A stretch of DNA of 64,000 nt from assembly GCF_002188465.1 (NCBI RefSeq), contig NZ_NINW01000037.1, forward strand, positions 248,001 through 312,000. Direction: 5' to 3'. Every line of letters begins with the position of its first letter. Within the stretch, counting starts at the first letter, position 1. Under the pieces are notes generated by a model. The model ran no database searches. It saw nothing but the letters and a program-made list of their open reading frames with translations, and had not been told where the DNA came from. Shown one piece after another: positions 54,459-63,092 of this stretch. The translations under genes and the position numbers were made by a program. The DNA comes from Pigmentiphaga sp. NML080357. Lineage in GTDB: Bacteria > Pseudomonadota > Gammaproteobacteria > Burkholderiales > Burkholderiaceae_B.

Positions 54459-55847
54459 CTACAGCCAGCGCTCCAGCAGGCGGGACAGGAACTCCTTGAA
54501 GCGCGTGGAGATCGGCCGCCGTTTCCACTGCTCGTAGTCGACCGGCTCGGAGGCGCGGCGGTCGGCATCGAACAGCGCTTCCATCTGGGTTCCGAATTCT
54601 GCTCCGAGGATCACCGCGTTGATCTCGTGATTCAAGGTGAAGCTGCGCCAATCGAGGTTGCTGGATCCCGCCGTGGACCAGACACCGTCCACGACGGCGG
54701 TCTTGGCGTGCAGCAGCGCATCCTTGCGCTCGTAGATTTTCACGCCGGCCTTGAGCAGCTCTTCGTAATGCGAACGGCCGGCATGCAGCACGATCGAGAA
54801 GTCGCTGAAACCCGGCAACAGCAGCACCACGTCCACGCCGCGCCGGGCTGCTTCGCACAAGGCGGCGATGAAGGCGGGGTCCGGCACGAAATAAGCCATG
54901 GTGATATGGATGGACCGCTGCGAACTGTTGATCGCGGAGAGCAGTGTCAGGTAGATCGCGTGGTTATCGTCCGCACCCGGTTTGTTGACGAGGATGCGCA
55001 CGACGTGCGGGCCGCGGCGCGGCTGCTGGGGCAGGAAGTCGATGTCGCCCAGCGCGGGGCCGCCCTGGCTGCGCCACCCCTCGAGAAAGACGCGCTCCAC
55101 GTCGGGCACGGCAGGCCCGCGTATGCTGATGTGCGTGTCGCGCCAAGGCGCGTTCTTCTTGTCGGCGGCCGCGCTGCGGGAGGAACCGCCGACCGGCCGC
55201 GAAGCGTAGACGTCGCTCAGATTGATGCCTCCGACGAAGGCGACCTCGCCGTCGACCACCAGTATCTTCCGGTGGCTACGCTCGTTGATGGACCAGGTGC
55301 CGCGACTCTTGAGCGGATTGACCGGATTGAAGAAGACCACCTGGATGCCGGCCTGCCGCATGCGCTCGAACAGGTCCGGCGGGACGGACAGCGTGCCGAT
55401 GTCGTCGACCATGACGGCAACCGCCACCCCTTGGGTCCGCTTGGAGATCAGCAACTCCGCGATCCGGTTGCCGATCTCGTCGTCTTCGAAGATGTAGCTC
55501 TCCAGGTGGATGAACCGCCTGGCGGCGCCGATGGCGGCTTCCATGGCCCGGTAGGTGCTGGGGCCGTCGGCGAAAAGCTGCACCTGGTTGCCCGCCACGA
55601 GCGGCGCATCGGCCACCGCCTCTTCCACCTGGAGATGGCGTGCAAGAAAGTCCCCGGCATTGCCGGCGGCATCCAGGCGCTCGATGATGCGCCGGCTCTC
55701 GCGATACGTCAGCCACCCGGCATCGGTGGAAATGCGCACATTCTGTCTCGGGGGGACGCCCCCGTCTACGTCCGGCAACGGGCTTGCGCACTGGCACAGC
55801 AGGACGGCGCACAGCGCGTACAGGATGACGCGAAAGAATTTTCTCAT
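54459..55847 (-). CDS. Phospholipase D-family protein (cardiolipin synthase-like), probable lipoprotein
   Basis: A 462-residue protein with two HKD catalytic motifs: SHRKILVVDGEVAFVGGIN (about residues 190-208) and LLHAKTAVVDGVWSTAGSSN (about 375-394). It begins MRKFFRVILYALCAVLLCQCAS, a secretion signal that ends in a cysteine and could be a lipobox, so it probably sits in the periplasm, unlike the classical membrane-embedded cardiolipin synthase. It may transfer or hydrolyse phospholipid headgroups. Divergent from the rpoN gene, with which it shares a 214-bp promoter region. Confidence 0.85.
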   Translation of the reverse strand: MRKFFRVILYALCAVLLCQCASPLPDVDGGVPPRQNVRISTDAGWLTYRESRRIIERLDAAGNAGDFLARHLQVEEAVADAPLVAGNQVQLFADGPSTYRAMEAAIGAARRFIHLESYIFEDDEIGNRIAELLISKRTQGVAVAVMVDDIGTLSVPPDLFERMRQAGIQVVFFNPVNPLKSRGTWSINERSHRKILVVDGEVAFVGGINLSDVYASRPVGGSSRSAAADKKNAPWRDTHISIRGPAVPDVERVFLEGWRSQGGPALGDIDFLPQQPRRGPHVVRILVNKPGADDNHAIYLTLLSAINSSQRSIHITMAYFVPDPAFIAALCEAARRGVDVVLLLPGFSDFSIVLHAGRSHYEELLKAGVKIYERKDALLHAKTAVVDGVWSTAGSSNLDWRSFTLNHEINAVILGAEFGTQMEALFDADRRASEPVDYEQWKRRPISTRFKEFLSRLLERWL

Positions 55848-55905
55848 TCTGTTACGACACCCAAGGTTCTGTCGATGATGGACTCTGGCCTGGCGAAGTC
55901 CGCAC

Positions 55906-55920
55906 CGGTAAAACTTACCG
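55906..55920. promoter_or_regulatory. Palindrome in the PLD-rpoN promoter region
   Basis: CGGTAA-N3-TTACCG, a perfect 6-bp inverted repeat. It is about 65-75 bp upstream of the rpoN -24 element, a distance typical of enhancer sites for sigma-54 activators, and near the predicted PLD gene start site. Confidence 0.4.
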
Positions 55921-55933
55921 AACCGGCAAGAGC

Positions 55934-55949
55934 TGCACGCTATTTTCCA
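55934..55949 (-). promoter_or_regulatory. Weak -24/-12-like element before the PLD gene
   Basis: On the minus strand TGGAAAATAGCGTGCA has GG and GC 10 bp apart and T/A at the ends, but lacks CACG and TT. The predicted start is near 55923. Listed because it is divergent from the strong rpoN site; the match alone is not persuasive. Confidence 0.25.
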
Positions 55950-55982
55950 TGGTCTCGCCCCGGCTGCCTACGGTTTCCAGAT

Positions 55983-55998
55983 TGGCACGAAGCTTGCA
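55983..55998 (+). promoter_or_regulatory. Sigma-54 promoter of rpoN
   Basis: TGGCACGAAGCTTGCA matches the -24/-12 consensus TGGCACG-N4-TTGCA at every defined base with exact spacing. It lies 64 bp upstream of the rpoN start codon, so the gene for sigma-54 appears to be transcribed by sigma-54 itself. Confidence 0.85.
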
Positions 55999-56061
55999 AG
56001 GTTAAGGATCGCGACACCTCAATGGCCAGGCCCCCGCCTGGCCCAAGCATGGGAGACGGCA

Positions 56062-57504
56062 TTGGTACAAGCCACGTACGACATGCGAGTACGTCAGCAA
56101 TTGTCCTTGACGCCAAGACTCCAGCAGTCGGTCAAGCTATTGCAGATGTCCGCACTCGAATTCACGCAAGAGCTGCAGCAAGCCATCGCAAACAACCCTT
56201 TCCTGGAAGAGGATGACCAGGACCCCGCCGTCAAAGCCGAGGAATCGGTGCTGCCGGTCGATCGAAATGCCGGCGAGGCGGTGCAGGCGGAAGGATCGGA
56301 AACCCGAGATCCCGAACCGCCGCCTTTCGATCCGGAACCGTACGCCGGATCCTATCCCACCAGCCGCGTCCGCGACGATGACGGCGACGACCGCCCGGAC
56401 ATCGGGCAATGGACCCACAGTTCCGTAGGCCTGCACGACTACCTCCACCAGCAACTATGCGGCTATCGGCTTGGCGAGCGCGATCGCCTGCTGGCCGAGA
56501 TCATCATCGAGGCGCTGGACGAAGACGGCTATCTGCGCCAGGACCTCGATGAACTGGCCACCACGCTGGCGGTGACTCCCCCTCCCACCAAGGACGAATG
56601 GATGGTTGCGCTGACGCTGGTCCAGCACCTGGATGCGCCGGGACTGGCGGCCCGCAGCCTTGGCGAATGCCTGCGGCTGCAATTGGAAGCGTACGACGCG
56701 GACACGCCGGGCCGGGCCCTGGCCATCGCCATCTCGGACCAGTACCTCGACCTCATGGCGCGGCGCGAGACCGCGGAACTGCGCCGCAAGCTGGGATGCA
56801 ACGAGGAAGAGCTCGCGGTGGCCTGCCGCCTGATACGCAGCCTGACTCCCCGGCCCGGCCTGGCGTTCGCCGAACCCGAGAGCGACCACATCGTGCCGGA
56901 CGTGATCGTCCGCAAGGTCAAGAACAAATGGGTGATCACCACCAATCCCGCGGTCATGCCCAAGGCCCGCCTGCACCAGGCCTACGCCAACTTGTTCCGC
57001 AAGGCGCGCTGCGACGACCGCCCGCCGCTGGCCCAGGAGCTGCAAGAGGCACGCTGGCTGATAAGGAACGTGGAGCAGCGCTTTGCCACCATCCAGCGCG
57101 TGGCCGAGGCCATCGTGGCCCACCAGCGCACATTCTTCGACTACGGCGAGATCGCGCTCAAGCCGCTGGTGCTGCGCAAGGTGGCCGAGGAACTCGACCT
57201 GCACGAGTCGACCGTCTCGCGCGCCACCAACAACAAGTACATGGCCACGCCGCGAGGCGTATTCGAGTTCAAGCATTTCTTCTCGCGCGAGCTCGCGACC
57301 GACACGGGAGGCCGCTGTTCGGCCGCGGCGGTACGGGCGCTGATCCGCGACATGATCGCCGCCGAGAACCGCCGCGACCCGCTTTCCGACGTGGCCTTGA
57401 CCCGCATGCTGGCCGAGCAGGGCGTGGTCGTGGCGCGGCGCACGGTCACCAAGTACCGGGACCTGATGAAAGTGCCGCCGGCGGAATTGCGCAAACATCC
57501 CTGA
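56062..57504 (+). CDS. rpoN: RNA polymerase sigma-54 factor, probable second copy
   Basis: Sigma factor of 480 residues. Region I has the Gln/Leu-rich MRVRQQLSLTPRLQQSVKLL, region II is acidic (about residues 50-115), and region III has the core-binding part. The C-terminus has FKHFFSRELATDTGG and the RpoN box ARRTVTKYRD (consensus ARRTVAKYRE), which reads the -24 element. The start is TTG at 56062 with a GGGAGA ribosome site; ATG 56083 is an alternative. The usual rpoN neighbours (lptB, hpf, ptsN) are absent, so this is likely a paralogue. A perfect sigma-54 promoter precedes it. Confidence 0.93.
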   Translation: MVQATYDMRVRQQLSLTPRLQQSVKLLQMSALEFTQELQQAIANNPFLEEDDQDPAVKAEESVLPVDRNAGEAVQAEGSETRDPEPPPFDPEPYAGSYPTSRVRDDDGDDRPDIGQWTHSSVGLHDYLHQQLCGYRLGERDRLLAEIIIEALDEDGYLRQDLDELATTLAVTPPPTKDEWMVALTLVQHLDAPGLAARSLGECLRLQLEAYDADTPGRALAIAISDQYLDLMARRETAELRRKLGCNEEELAVACRLIRSLTPRPGLAFAEPESDHIVPDVIVRKVKNKWVITTNPAVMPKARLHQAYANLFRKARCDDRPPLAQELQEARWLIRNVEQRFATIQRVAEAIVAHQRTFFDYGEIALKPLVLRKVAEELDLHESTVSRATNNKYMATPRGVFEFKHFFSRELATDTGGRCSAAAVRALIRDMIAAENRRDPLSDVALTRMLAEQGVVVARRTVTKYRDLMKVPPAELRKHP

Positions 57505-57554
57505 GCCATTAAAACGGTGACATCGGGGCACGTGGCCTCTTGCGGATTCCGCCG

Positions 57555-59501
57555 ATGCGAATCACAAAACTGCTCGCGGCCGTTGCCGGCCTCATCGTCC
57601 TTCTGGTCGTTGCCGCCCTCTTGACCGACTGGCGTTTCCTGCGCGGGCCGGTCGAGAGGCTGGCCACCGAAAGACTGGGCCGGCCGGTCGCCCTGGACGA
57701 CTTCCGGATGCGGCTACGGCCCGTCACCCGCATCCGGCTCCACGGGCTGCAGGTCGCCAATCTTCCGCAGGCCCAACCGGCGCAGATGATCGAGGCCGAG
57801 ACGGTCGAGGTCCATATCCGGCTGCTGCCGCTGCTCAAGCGGGCCATCGTGCTCGACCTGCTGTCGGTGGATGGCGGACAGGCCCATCTCGCTCGGGACG
57901 CCTCGGGCGCCAACAACTGGACGCTGCCGCAAAAGGAGGACTCGGGCCCTCCCCCAGATGTCGCGCTGCGCGCTCTCTCCTTCAACCGCCTGGTGGTGGA
58001 CTACGACGACCGAGCGCTAGGCGTGACCGCGCACCTGCGGGCCGACAGCGAGGCGCCCCCGGCTTCCGGACCGGCTTACGGCATGAAGCTGGACTTCAAC
58101 GGCAAATACCACGGCGGCGCGTTCGGCGGCGTGGCGCGTACCGGCGGCATCATGACCCTGCGCGACTCGGGCACGCCGTTTCCGTTCTTCATCGACGCCA
58201 AGGGGGGGCCGACCCGCATCCGCGCCGAGGGCCAGGTAGGCGACCTCTTCGGCGATGCGCAAGTGGACGTGGCGCTGGACATCGCCGGGCCGACGCTCTC
58301 CACGCTCTATCCGTACATCAACCTGCCGCTCCCCACCACCCCTCCCTATCGCATCAAGGGCCGCCTCAAGCGAGCGGGAACGACTTTCGACCTCACCGGC
58401 ATGCAAGGCAGCATCGGCACCACCGACATCGCGGGCGACGCCCACTACGAGATGCGCCCGGACAAGCCGCTGCTGCGCGCCAAGCTCAAGAGCCGCGTGC
58501 TCGACATGAAGGACCTCGGTCCCCTGATCGGCGTGCGCGACGAGGCGCCGGCCCGCGAGGCCGCGAAGGCGCCCGCCGCGGCCGACCGGCGCGTCCTTCC
58601 CGATGCCGAGTTCCGGCTCGAGCGCCTCAACGCGATCGATGCCGACGTCGCCCTGGACGCGGGCGACGTGCGCGTGCGCGGCCCCTGGGCGTTCGACGAT
58701 TTTTCTGCCCACCTCATCCTCAAGGATGGCGTGCTCAAGCTGGCTCCGCTGAATTTCGGCTATGCCGGCGGCGATCTGCGCTCGGACATCACGCTGGACG
58801 CACGCCAGTCCGTGATCCGCACCGACGCCCGCATCGCCGTGCGTCGGGCGCGGCTGAACCGGCTCTTCCCCGACGTCGAGCTGATGAAGAAAAGCGAAGG
58901 AACGCTGGGCGCCGACGTCAAGCTCAAGACCACCGGCAATTCCGTAAGGGCGATGCTGGCGCACGCCGACGGGACCTTGGGGCTGGCGGTGACCGGTGGA
59001 GAAATATCGAACCTGCTGGTCGAGGCCATCGGCCTGGACGCGGGCCAGGCGCTCGGCTTCCTCATCGGCGGCGACAAGACGACCCGGTTGCGTTGCGCGG
59101 TCTCCACCTTCGCGGTGAAGGACGGCGTGGCGACCGCGCAAGGCCTCGTCATCGATACCGACGATACCCGGATCGACGGCAGCGGCACGATCGACTTCGG
59201 CAGCGAGCGCCTGAACCTGCGCTTCGAGCCCCAGCCCAAGGACAAAAGCATACTGGCGGCGCGCTCGCCCATCGACATCGGCGGTACGCTGGCCGATCCG
59301 GATTTCAAGATCGACAAGGCGGCCCTCTTCACGCGGGCCGGCGCATCCATCGCGCTGGGCTTCATCAACCCGCTGGCGGCGCTGATCCCGCTGATCGAGA
59401 CCGGCCCGGGTACCGACGCCGACTGCCAGGGCCTGCTGTCGAATCTGCGCGATGCGAGCCGCAACGCCGGCGCGCCGGCCAAGGGCGGCAAGTCGCGGTA
59501 G
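57555..59501 (+). CDS. AsmA-family protein
   Basis: A 648-residue envelope protein of the AsmA type: an N-terminal membrane helix (RITKLLAAVAGLIVLLVVAA), then a long periplasmic beta-rich body. Visible blocks are ERLGRPVALDDFRMRL, IEAETVEVHIRLLPLLK and the C-terminal DTRIDGSGTIDFGSERLNLRFEP, in parts. AsmA proteins are bridge-like lipid transporters between the membranes. The ATG at 57555 is preferred to a TTG at 57540. It lies 50 nt after rpoN on the same strand and may be transcribed with it. Confidence 0.9.
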   Translation: MRITKLLAAVAGLIVLLVVAALLTDWRFLRGPVERLATERLGRPVALDDFRMRLRPVTRIRLHGLQVANLPQAQPAQMIEAETVEVHIRLLPLLKRAIVLDLLSVDGGQAHLARDASGANNWTLPQKEDSGPPPDVALRALSFNRLVVDYDDRALGVTAHLRADSEAPPASGPAYGMKLDFNGKYHGGAFGGVARTGGIMTLRDSGTPFPFFIDAKGGPTRIRAEGQVGDLFGDAQVDVALDIAGPTLSTLYPYINLPLPTTPPYRIKGRLKRAGTTFDLTGMQGSIGTTDIAGDAHYEMRPDKPLLRAKLKSRVLDMKDLGPLIGVRDEAPAREAAKAPAAADRRVLPDAEFRLERLNAIDADVALDAGDVRVRGPWAFDDFSAHLILKDGVLKLAPLNFGYAGGDLRSDITLDARQSVIRTDARIAVRRARLNRLFPDVELMKKSEGTLGADVKLKTTGNSVRAMLAHADGTLGLAVTGGEISNLLVEAIGLDAGQALGFLIGGDKTTRLRCAVSTFAVKDGVATAQGLVIDTDDTRIDGSGTIDFGSERLNLRFEPQPKDKSILAARSPIDIGGTLADPDFKIDKAALFTRAGASIALGFINPLAALIPLIETGPGTDADCQGLLSNLRDASRNAGAPAKGGKSR

Positions 59502-59516
59502 CGCGCGCCCGGACGC

Positions 59517-59747
59517 TCAGCGCTCGTCGGGCGGCACGGTCTTCTGCCGCTTGCCGCCGCTGGCCCGCAGGTCGGTATCCTCCTGTCCCGATTGCACGTC
59601 TTCGTAGGCCTGCTCGATCACCTCGCGAGGAGGGCTCTCCTGGCTGTCGTGCGACTCGTCGTGCTCGTGAGGAAGCCGTGGCTCGGTCCTCCCGATCTCG
59701 TCCTGCGCCCGGGTTTGCTCGGGCTTGCGTTTGGTTGAATCGGCCAT
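59517..59747 (-). CDS. Small charged protein downstream of egtB
   Basis: A 76-residue hydrophilic protein (MADSTKRKPEQTRAQDEIGR; EHDESHDSQESPPREVIEQAYEDV), without hydrophobic segments or a known domain; probably disordered. It follows the egtB stop by 10 nt with an AAGGAGA ribosome site, so it is third in the egtD-egtB operon. Whether it takes part in ergothioneine metabolism or is a separate stress protein cannot be told from sequence. Confidence 0.65.
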   Translation of the reverse strand: MADSTKRKPEQTRAQDEIGRTEPRLPHEHDESHDSQESPPREVIEQAYEDVQSGQEDTDLRASGGKRQKTVPPDER

Positions 59748-59757
59748 GCGGTTCTCC

Positions 59758-61026
59758 TTAGCGCGCCAACCTCAGCCCGGCGTACTGCCAGCGCGAGGCC
59801 GGCGCGAAAAAGTTGCGGTAGGTGGCGCGCAGGTGGCTGCGCGGCGTGGCGCACGAGCCGCCCCGAAGCACCATCTGGTTGATCATGAACTTGCCGTTGT
59901 ATTCGCCCACCGCGCCGGCGGCGGGGCGGAATCCCGGGTAGGGTAGATAGGCGCTCTGCGTCCACTCCCAGACGCCGCCCAAGAACGCGGCCTTGCCCGC
60001 GCGCAGCCGCTGCGGATGGAGGAAACCTGCCTCGGCGAAATCGCCATCCCGTCCGCCCTCTTCCTCCAGGGCCAGCAGCGCCGCCCGTTCCCATTCCTGT
60101 TCGGTCGGCAAGCGGGCGCCGGCCCAGCGGGCATACGCGTCCGCCTCGTAGTAGCTCAGATGACACACGGGCTCGGCCTCGTCGACCGGACGAAGACCGG
60201 AGGTGGTATAGCAATGCCAGCCGCCGTCCTGCCGCATCCAATACAAGGGCATCTCCCACCCATGGCGGCAACGGGCATCCCAGCCGTCGGACAGCCATAG
60301 CTCGGGCCGCCGATAACCTCCGTCGTCGACGAAGGCCAGATACTCGCCGTTGGAAACCGGCCTTTGCGCCAGTTCGAACGCTTCGATCCAGACGCGATGA
60401 CGCGGCGATTCGTTGTCGAACGCAAAGCCCGCGCCGTCGTGCCCGATTTCCGCCAGCCCGGCTTCATAGCGGCGGAACGCGGCCGGCCCGGGGGCGCCGC
60501 CCGGCACGCCGCCCGCCACCGGGCGCCAGGCGGGCAGCAGGGGGTTGTGCCAGAAGTGATGCTTGAGATCCGTGGCGATCAGTTCCTGGTGCTGCTGTTC
60601 GTGCTGCAGGCCCAGCTCGATCAGGTCGAGCGCCCCGGCCGGCGGGGCGGCTTCGTCCATCCATGTCAGCAGCCGCTCCAGCACCGATTGTTGGTAGGCC
60701 AGGACGCGCTCCAGCGATGGGCGGGACAGCAGCCCGCGCTGGCCGCGCGGGTGGCGCTCGCCCACCCCGACGTAGTAGGAGTTGAACAGCTCGCGAAAGG
60801 CCGGATCGAAGGGCCGGTACTCGCGCTGCCTCGGTTCGAGCACGAAGGTTTCGAAGAACCATGCGACATGCCCGATGTGCCACTTGACCGGACTCGCCTC
60901 GGGCATGGATTGCAGCATGCAGTCCTCGGCGGACAGTCCGGCCAGCAGCGCCAGCGTGGCCTCGCGTACGGAGGCCACGCGCCGCGCCAGCAGGTCCTGG
61001 GTGGATGCTCCGTCGCGTGCGTTCAT
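59758..61026 (-). CDS. egtB: Ergothioneine sulfoxide synthase EgtB
   Basis: Non-heme iron enzyme that joins hercynine to a thiol (gamma-glutamylcysteine or cysteine) with oxygen, 422 residues. The N-terminal DinB-like part has the iron-binding HX3HXE motif in LQHEQQHQEL. The C-terminal sulfatase-modifying-factor domain has LPTEQEWERAAL, GGVWEWTQSAYLPYPGF and LRGGSCATPRSHLRATYRNF (in parts), ending GLRLAR. Coupled to egtD by ATGA. With no egtA, egtC or egtE here, completion of the pathway relies on enzymes elsewhere. Confidence 0.93.
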   Translation of the reverse strand: MNARDGASTQDLLARRVASVREATLALLAGLSAEDCMLQSMPEASPVKWHIGHVAWFFETFVLEPRQREYRPFDPAFRELFNSYYVGVGERHPRGQRGLLSRPSLERVLAYQQSVLERLLTWMDEAAPPAGALDLIELGLQHEQQHQELIATDLKHHFWHNPLLPAWRPVAGGVPGGAPGPAAFRRYEAGLAEIGHDGAGFAFDNESPRHRVWIEAFELAQRPVSNGEYLAFVDDGGYRRPELWLSDGWDARCRHGWEMPLYWMRQDGGWHCYTTSGLRPVDEAEPVCHLSYYEADAYARWAGARLPTEQEWERAALLALEEEGGRDGDFAEAGFLHPQRLRAGKAAFLGGVWEWTQSAYLPYPGFRPAAGAVGEYNGKFMINQMVLRGGSCATPRSHLRATYRNFFAPASRWQYAGLRLAR

Positions 61027-62018
61027 CGCTGGGCCAGGAACACGCCGAACCACGAACGCGGGTCGGTCCACATGTTGCGCACCGAGAATCCGGCAGCGGC
61101 CAGCATGCCGTCGAACTGCTCGGGCGTGTACTTGTACGAATGCTCGGTCACGATGGCTTCGCCGGACTCGAACAGGCGGCCGGATGCGCCCCACTGCACC
61201 CATTGCCGCTTCTGCGCGCGCAGCCGCATCTCGATCCGGCCATGGACGTCGTCGAAAACGGCCTCGTGGGCGAATTCCGCCGGCTGGAAATCGCTGCCCA
61301 GCACGCGGTTGCAGACACGCAGCACATTGCGATTGAAAGCGGCTGTCACACCCAGGTCGTCCGCATAGGCGCGTTCCATCGTCCGGCGGTCCTTGCGCAG
61401 ATCCGCGCTGATCAGGAGGCTGCCCCGCGGGCCGGCCTCCCGGCATATCGCGGCCATGAATTCGATCGCCCGTTCCGGCGAGAAATTGCCGATCGACGAA
61501 CCCGGATAGAAAAACACCGGCGGGTTGGCCTGCGGGTCGTCGAGGCTGCCGTGAAGATCGAAGTCACCGGAGAAATCGGCCTCCACGGGGACGCACGAGA
61601 TCTGGGGGAACTGCCGGCCCAGCGCAGCCACTTCGCGGCGTATCCAGTCGGCGGCGATGTCCACGCCCAGATAGCGGTAGGCATCGACGTGCCCGAGCCA
61701 GGCGCGGGACTTCGCGCAGTCCCCGCATCCCAGGTCCACCCATTGGATGCGGGACGGCAGCGCGCGGGCGATGGTGGCCCGATGGGCTTCGAAGATCGCC
61801 CGTTCGGTGCGCGTGGGATAGTACTCCTCCAGTTCGCAGATGGCGTTGAACAGCACACAGCCCTGTGCGTCATAGAGAAACTTCGGATCGATGCAAGCCC
61901 GTTCGGCCTGCAGTCCGGCGGCCAGCTCCGCCGCCCGGTTGTCGATCGGGACGCCATCGTGGCGGCGCTCCCGCGCCGCGGCGCCCTCCATCGAAAAAGC
62001 GCTGTTCGTCCCGGCCAT
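61023..62018 (-). CDS. egtD: L-histidine N-alpha-methyltransferase EgtD
   Basis: SAM-dependent enzyme that trimethylates histidine to hercynine, about 331 residues from ATG 62018 (a TTG at 62051 is an alternative). Blocks are the N-terminal DPKFLYDAQGCVLFNAIC and EYYPTRTERAIFE, SAM-binding VDLGCGDCAKSRAWL, FFYPGSSIGNFSPERAIEF and RVCNRVLGSDFQPAEFAHEA (in parts). These are diagnostic for the EgtD family. First gene of egtD-egtB-small protein. A good sigma-54-type promoter lies 80-95 bp upstream. Confidence 0.93.
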   Translation of the reverse strand: MAGTNSAFSMEGAAARERRHDGVPIDNRAAELAAGLQAERACIDPKFLYDAQGCVLFNAICELEEYYPTRTERAIFEAHRATIARALPSRIQWVDLGCGDCAKSRAWLGHVDAYRYLGVDIAADWIRREVAALGRQFPQISCVPVEADFSGDFDLHGSLDDPQANPPVFFYPGSSIGNFSPERAIEFMAAICREAGPRGSLLISADLRKDRRTMERAYADDLGVTAAFNRNVLRVCNRVLGSDFQPAEFAHEAVFDDVHGRIEMRLRAQKRQWVQWGASGRLFESGEAIVTEHSYKYTPEQFDGMLAAAGFSVRNMWTDPRSWFGVFLAQR

Positions 62019-62095
62019 CCTCTGGGGAGGACCTCGGCGTATCGTCGTCAATATCGGCTCCTAGGACAGCGGAAACCATTCCGCCTCGAGCGCCC

Positions 62096-62111
62096 AGCAA
62101 GTCCGGTGCCC
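62096..62111 (-). promoter_or_regulatory. Candidate sigma-54 promoter of egtDB
   Basis: On the minus strand GGGCACCGGACTTGCT: GGCAC at -24, TTGCT at -12, exact 10-bp spacing between GG and GC. Only the first base and the G after CAC differ from TGGCACG-N4-TTGCA/T. The predicted start near 62085 leaves a 65-nt leader to the ATG at 62018. Confidence 0.65.
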
Positions 62112-62330
62112 GGTTTCTGACCACACGTATCTATACGCCTGCGGCAAGGCATCGACAAGAAAGGATGTAACGCTTGCCTACGGCCTTCGTGCGTCGGAGC
62201 GCGAGGCATTTGCACGGAAACCGAAACAAACTATGGCGGCGAGCCCCGTTTTTCCCGGCAAGCGCACCTCATAAGCTGGCGTCTGCCCTGGCGGACCATC
62301 CGGGTTCGCCGCGATTCTCAAGGAGTTCTC
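62112..62330. other. Intergenic region upstream of the oxidoreductase gene
   Basis: About 220 bp between the divergent egtD promoter and the gene at 62331. I see no ORF or strong plus-strand promoter; CTCAAGGAG just before 62331 is the ribosome site of that gene. Confidence 0.4.
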
Positions 62331-62942
62331 ATGAACATCGCCATCATCGGCGCCACCGGCAATGTAGGCAGCCGCCTCGTCGACGAAGCTCTCTCGCGAG
62401 GCCACCGGGTCACCGCCATCGCCCGCCATGCCTCGTCGCTTGCCGCCCGGCCCGGACTCGTCACGCGGAACATCGACCTCGCGGATGGCGCCGCGCTCGC
62501 CGCGGCGCTGCGGGGCCACGATGCGGTCCTCAGCGGCGTACGCTTCCAACCGGTACCGCTGGATGCCGTCGTCGCGCCGGTCAAGCAGGCCGGCGTAAGC
62601 CGCCTGCTGGTCGTCGGCGGGGCGGGCAGCCTGGAAGTCGCGCCCGGCGCGGCCCTCGTCGACACCCCCGATTTCCCGCCCGAGTACAAGGCCGAAGCGC
62701 AGGCCGGCCGCGCCTGGCTGGATGGACTGCGCCGGGAGAAGGACCTGGAATGGACGTTCCTGTCGCCGTCGGCGCTGTTCGTGCCCGGCGAACGCACGGG
62801 CAAGTTCCGCCTGGGTGGCGACGCGCTGCTTACGGCGGCCGACGGCCGCAGCTGGATATCGATGGAAGACTTCGCCATCGCCATGCTGGATGAAGTGGAG
62901 AATCCCTCGCACGTGCGGCAGCGCTTCACCGTGGGGTACTGA
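62331..62942 (+). CDS. NAD(P)-binding atypical short-chain oxidoreductase
   Basis: A 203-residue Rossmann protein starting MNIAIIGATGNVGSRLVDEA, with the nucleotide motif GATGNVG typical of NmrA-like and YwnB-like proteins. The block LLVVGGAGSLEVAPG and the substrate-side WTFLSPSALFVPGERTGKFR match the family annotated as NAD(P)H-binding. It lacks a classical YxxxK dyad, so it may sense redox cofactors or act as a quinone-type reductase. A ribosome site (AAGGAG) precedes the ATG. Confidence 0.87.
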   Translation: MNIAIIGATGNVGSRLVDEALSRGHRVTAIARHASSLAARPGLVTRNIDLADGAALAAALRGHDAVLSGVRFQPVPLDAVVAPVKQAGVSRLLVVGGAGSLEVAPGAALVDTPDFPPEYKAEAQAGRAWLDGLRREKDLEWTFLSPSALFVPGERTGKFRLGGDALLTAADGRSWISMEDFAIAMLDEVENPSHVRQRFTVGY

Positions 62943-63092
62943 ACCGGCGTCGCGACCGGGCAACGGCCGCCGGCGGGCGCCGGCGGGCGCCCGTGGGCGG
63001 CGTTACATGTAGCCACGACTGCAACAGACAGAACAAACCGCTGACGGGCGCGGCCCCATACAGTCGAACTACCGCAGTATCGGAGAATGTGT

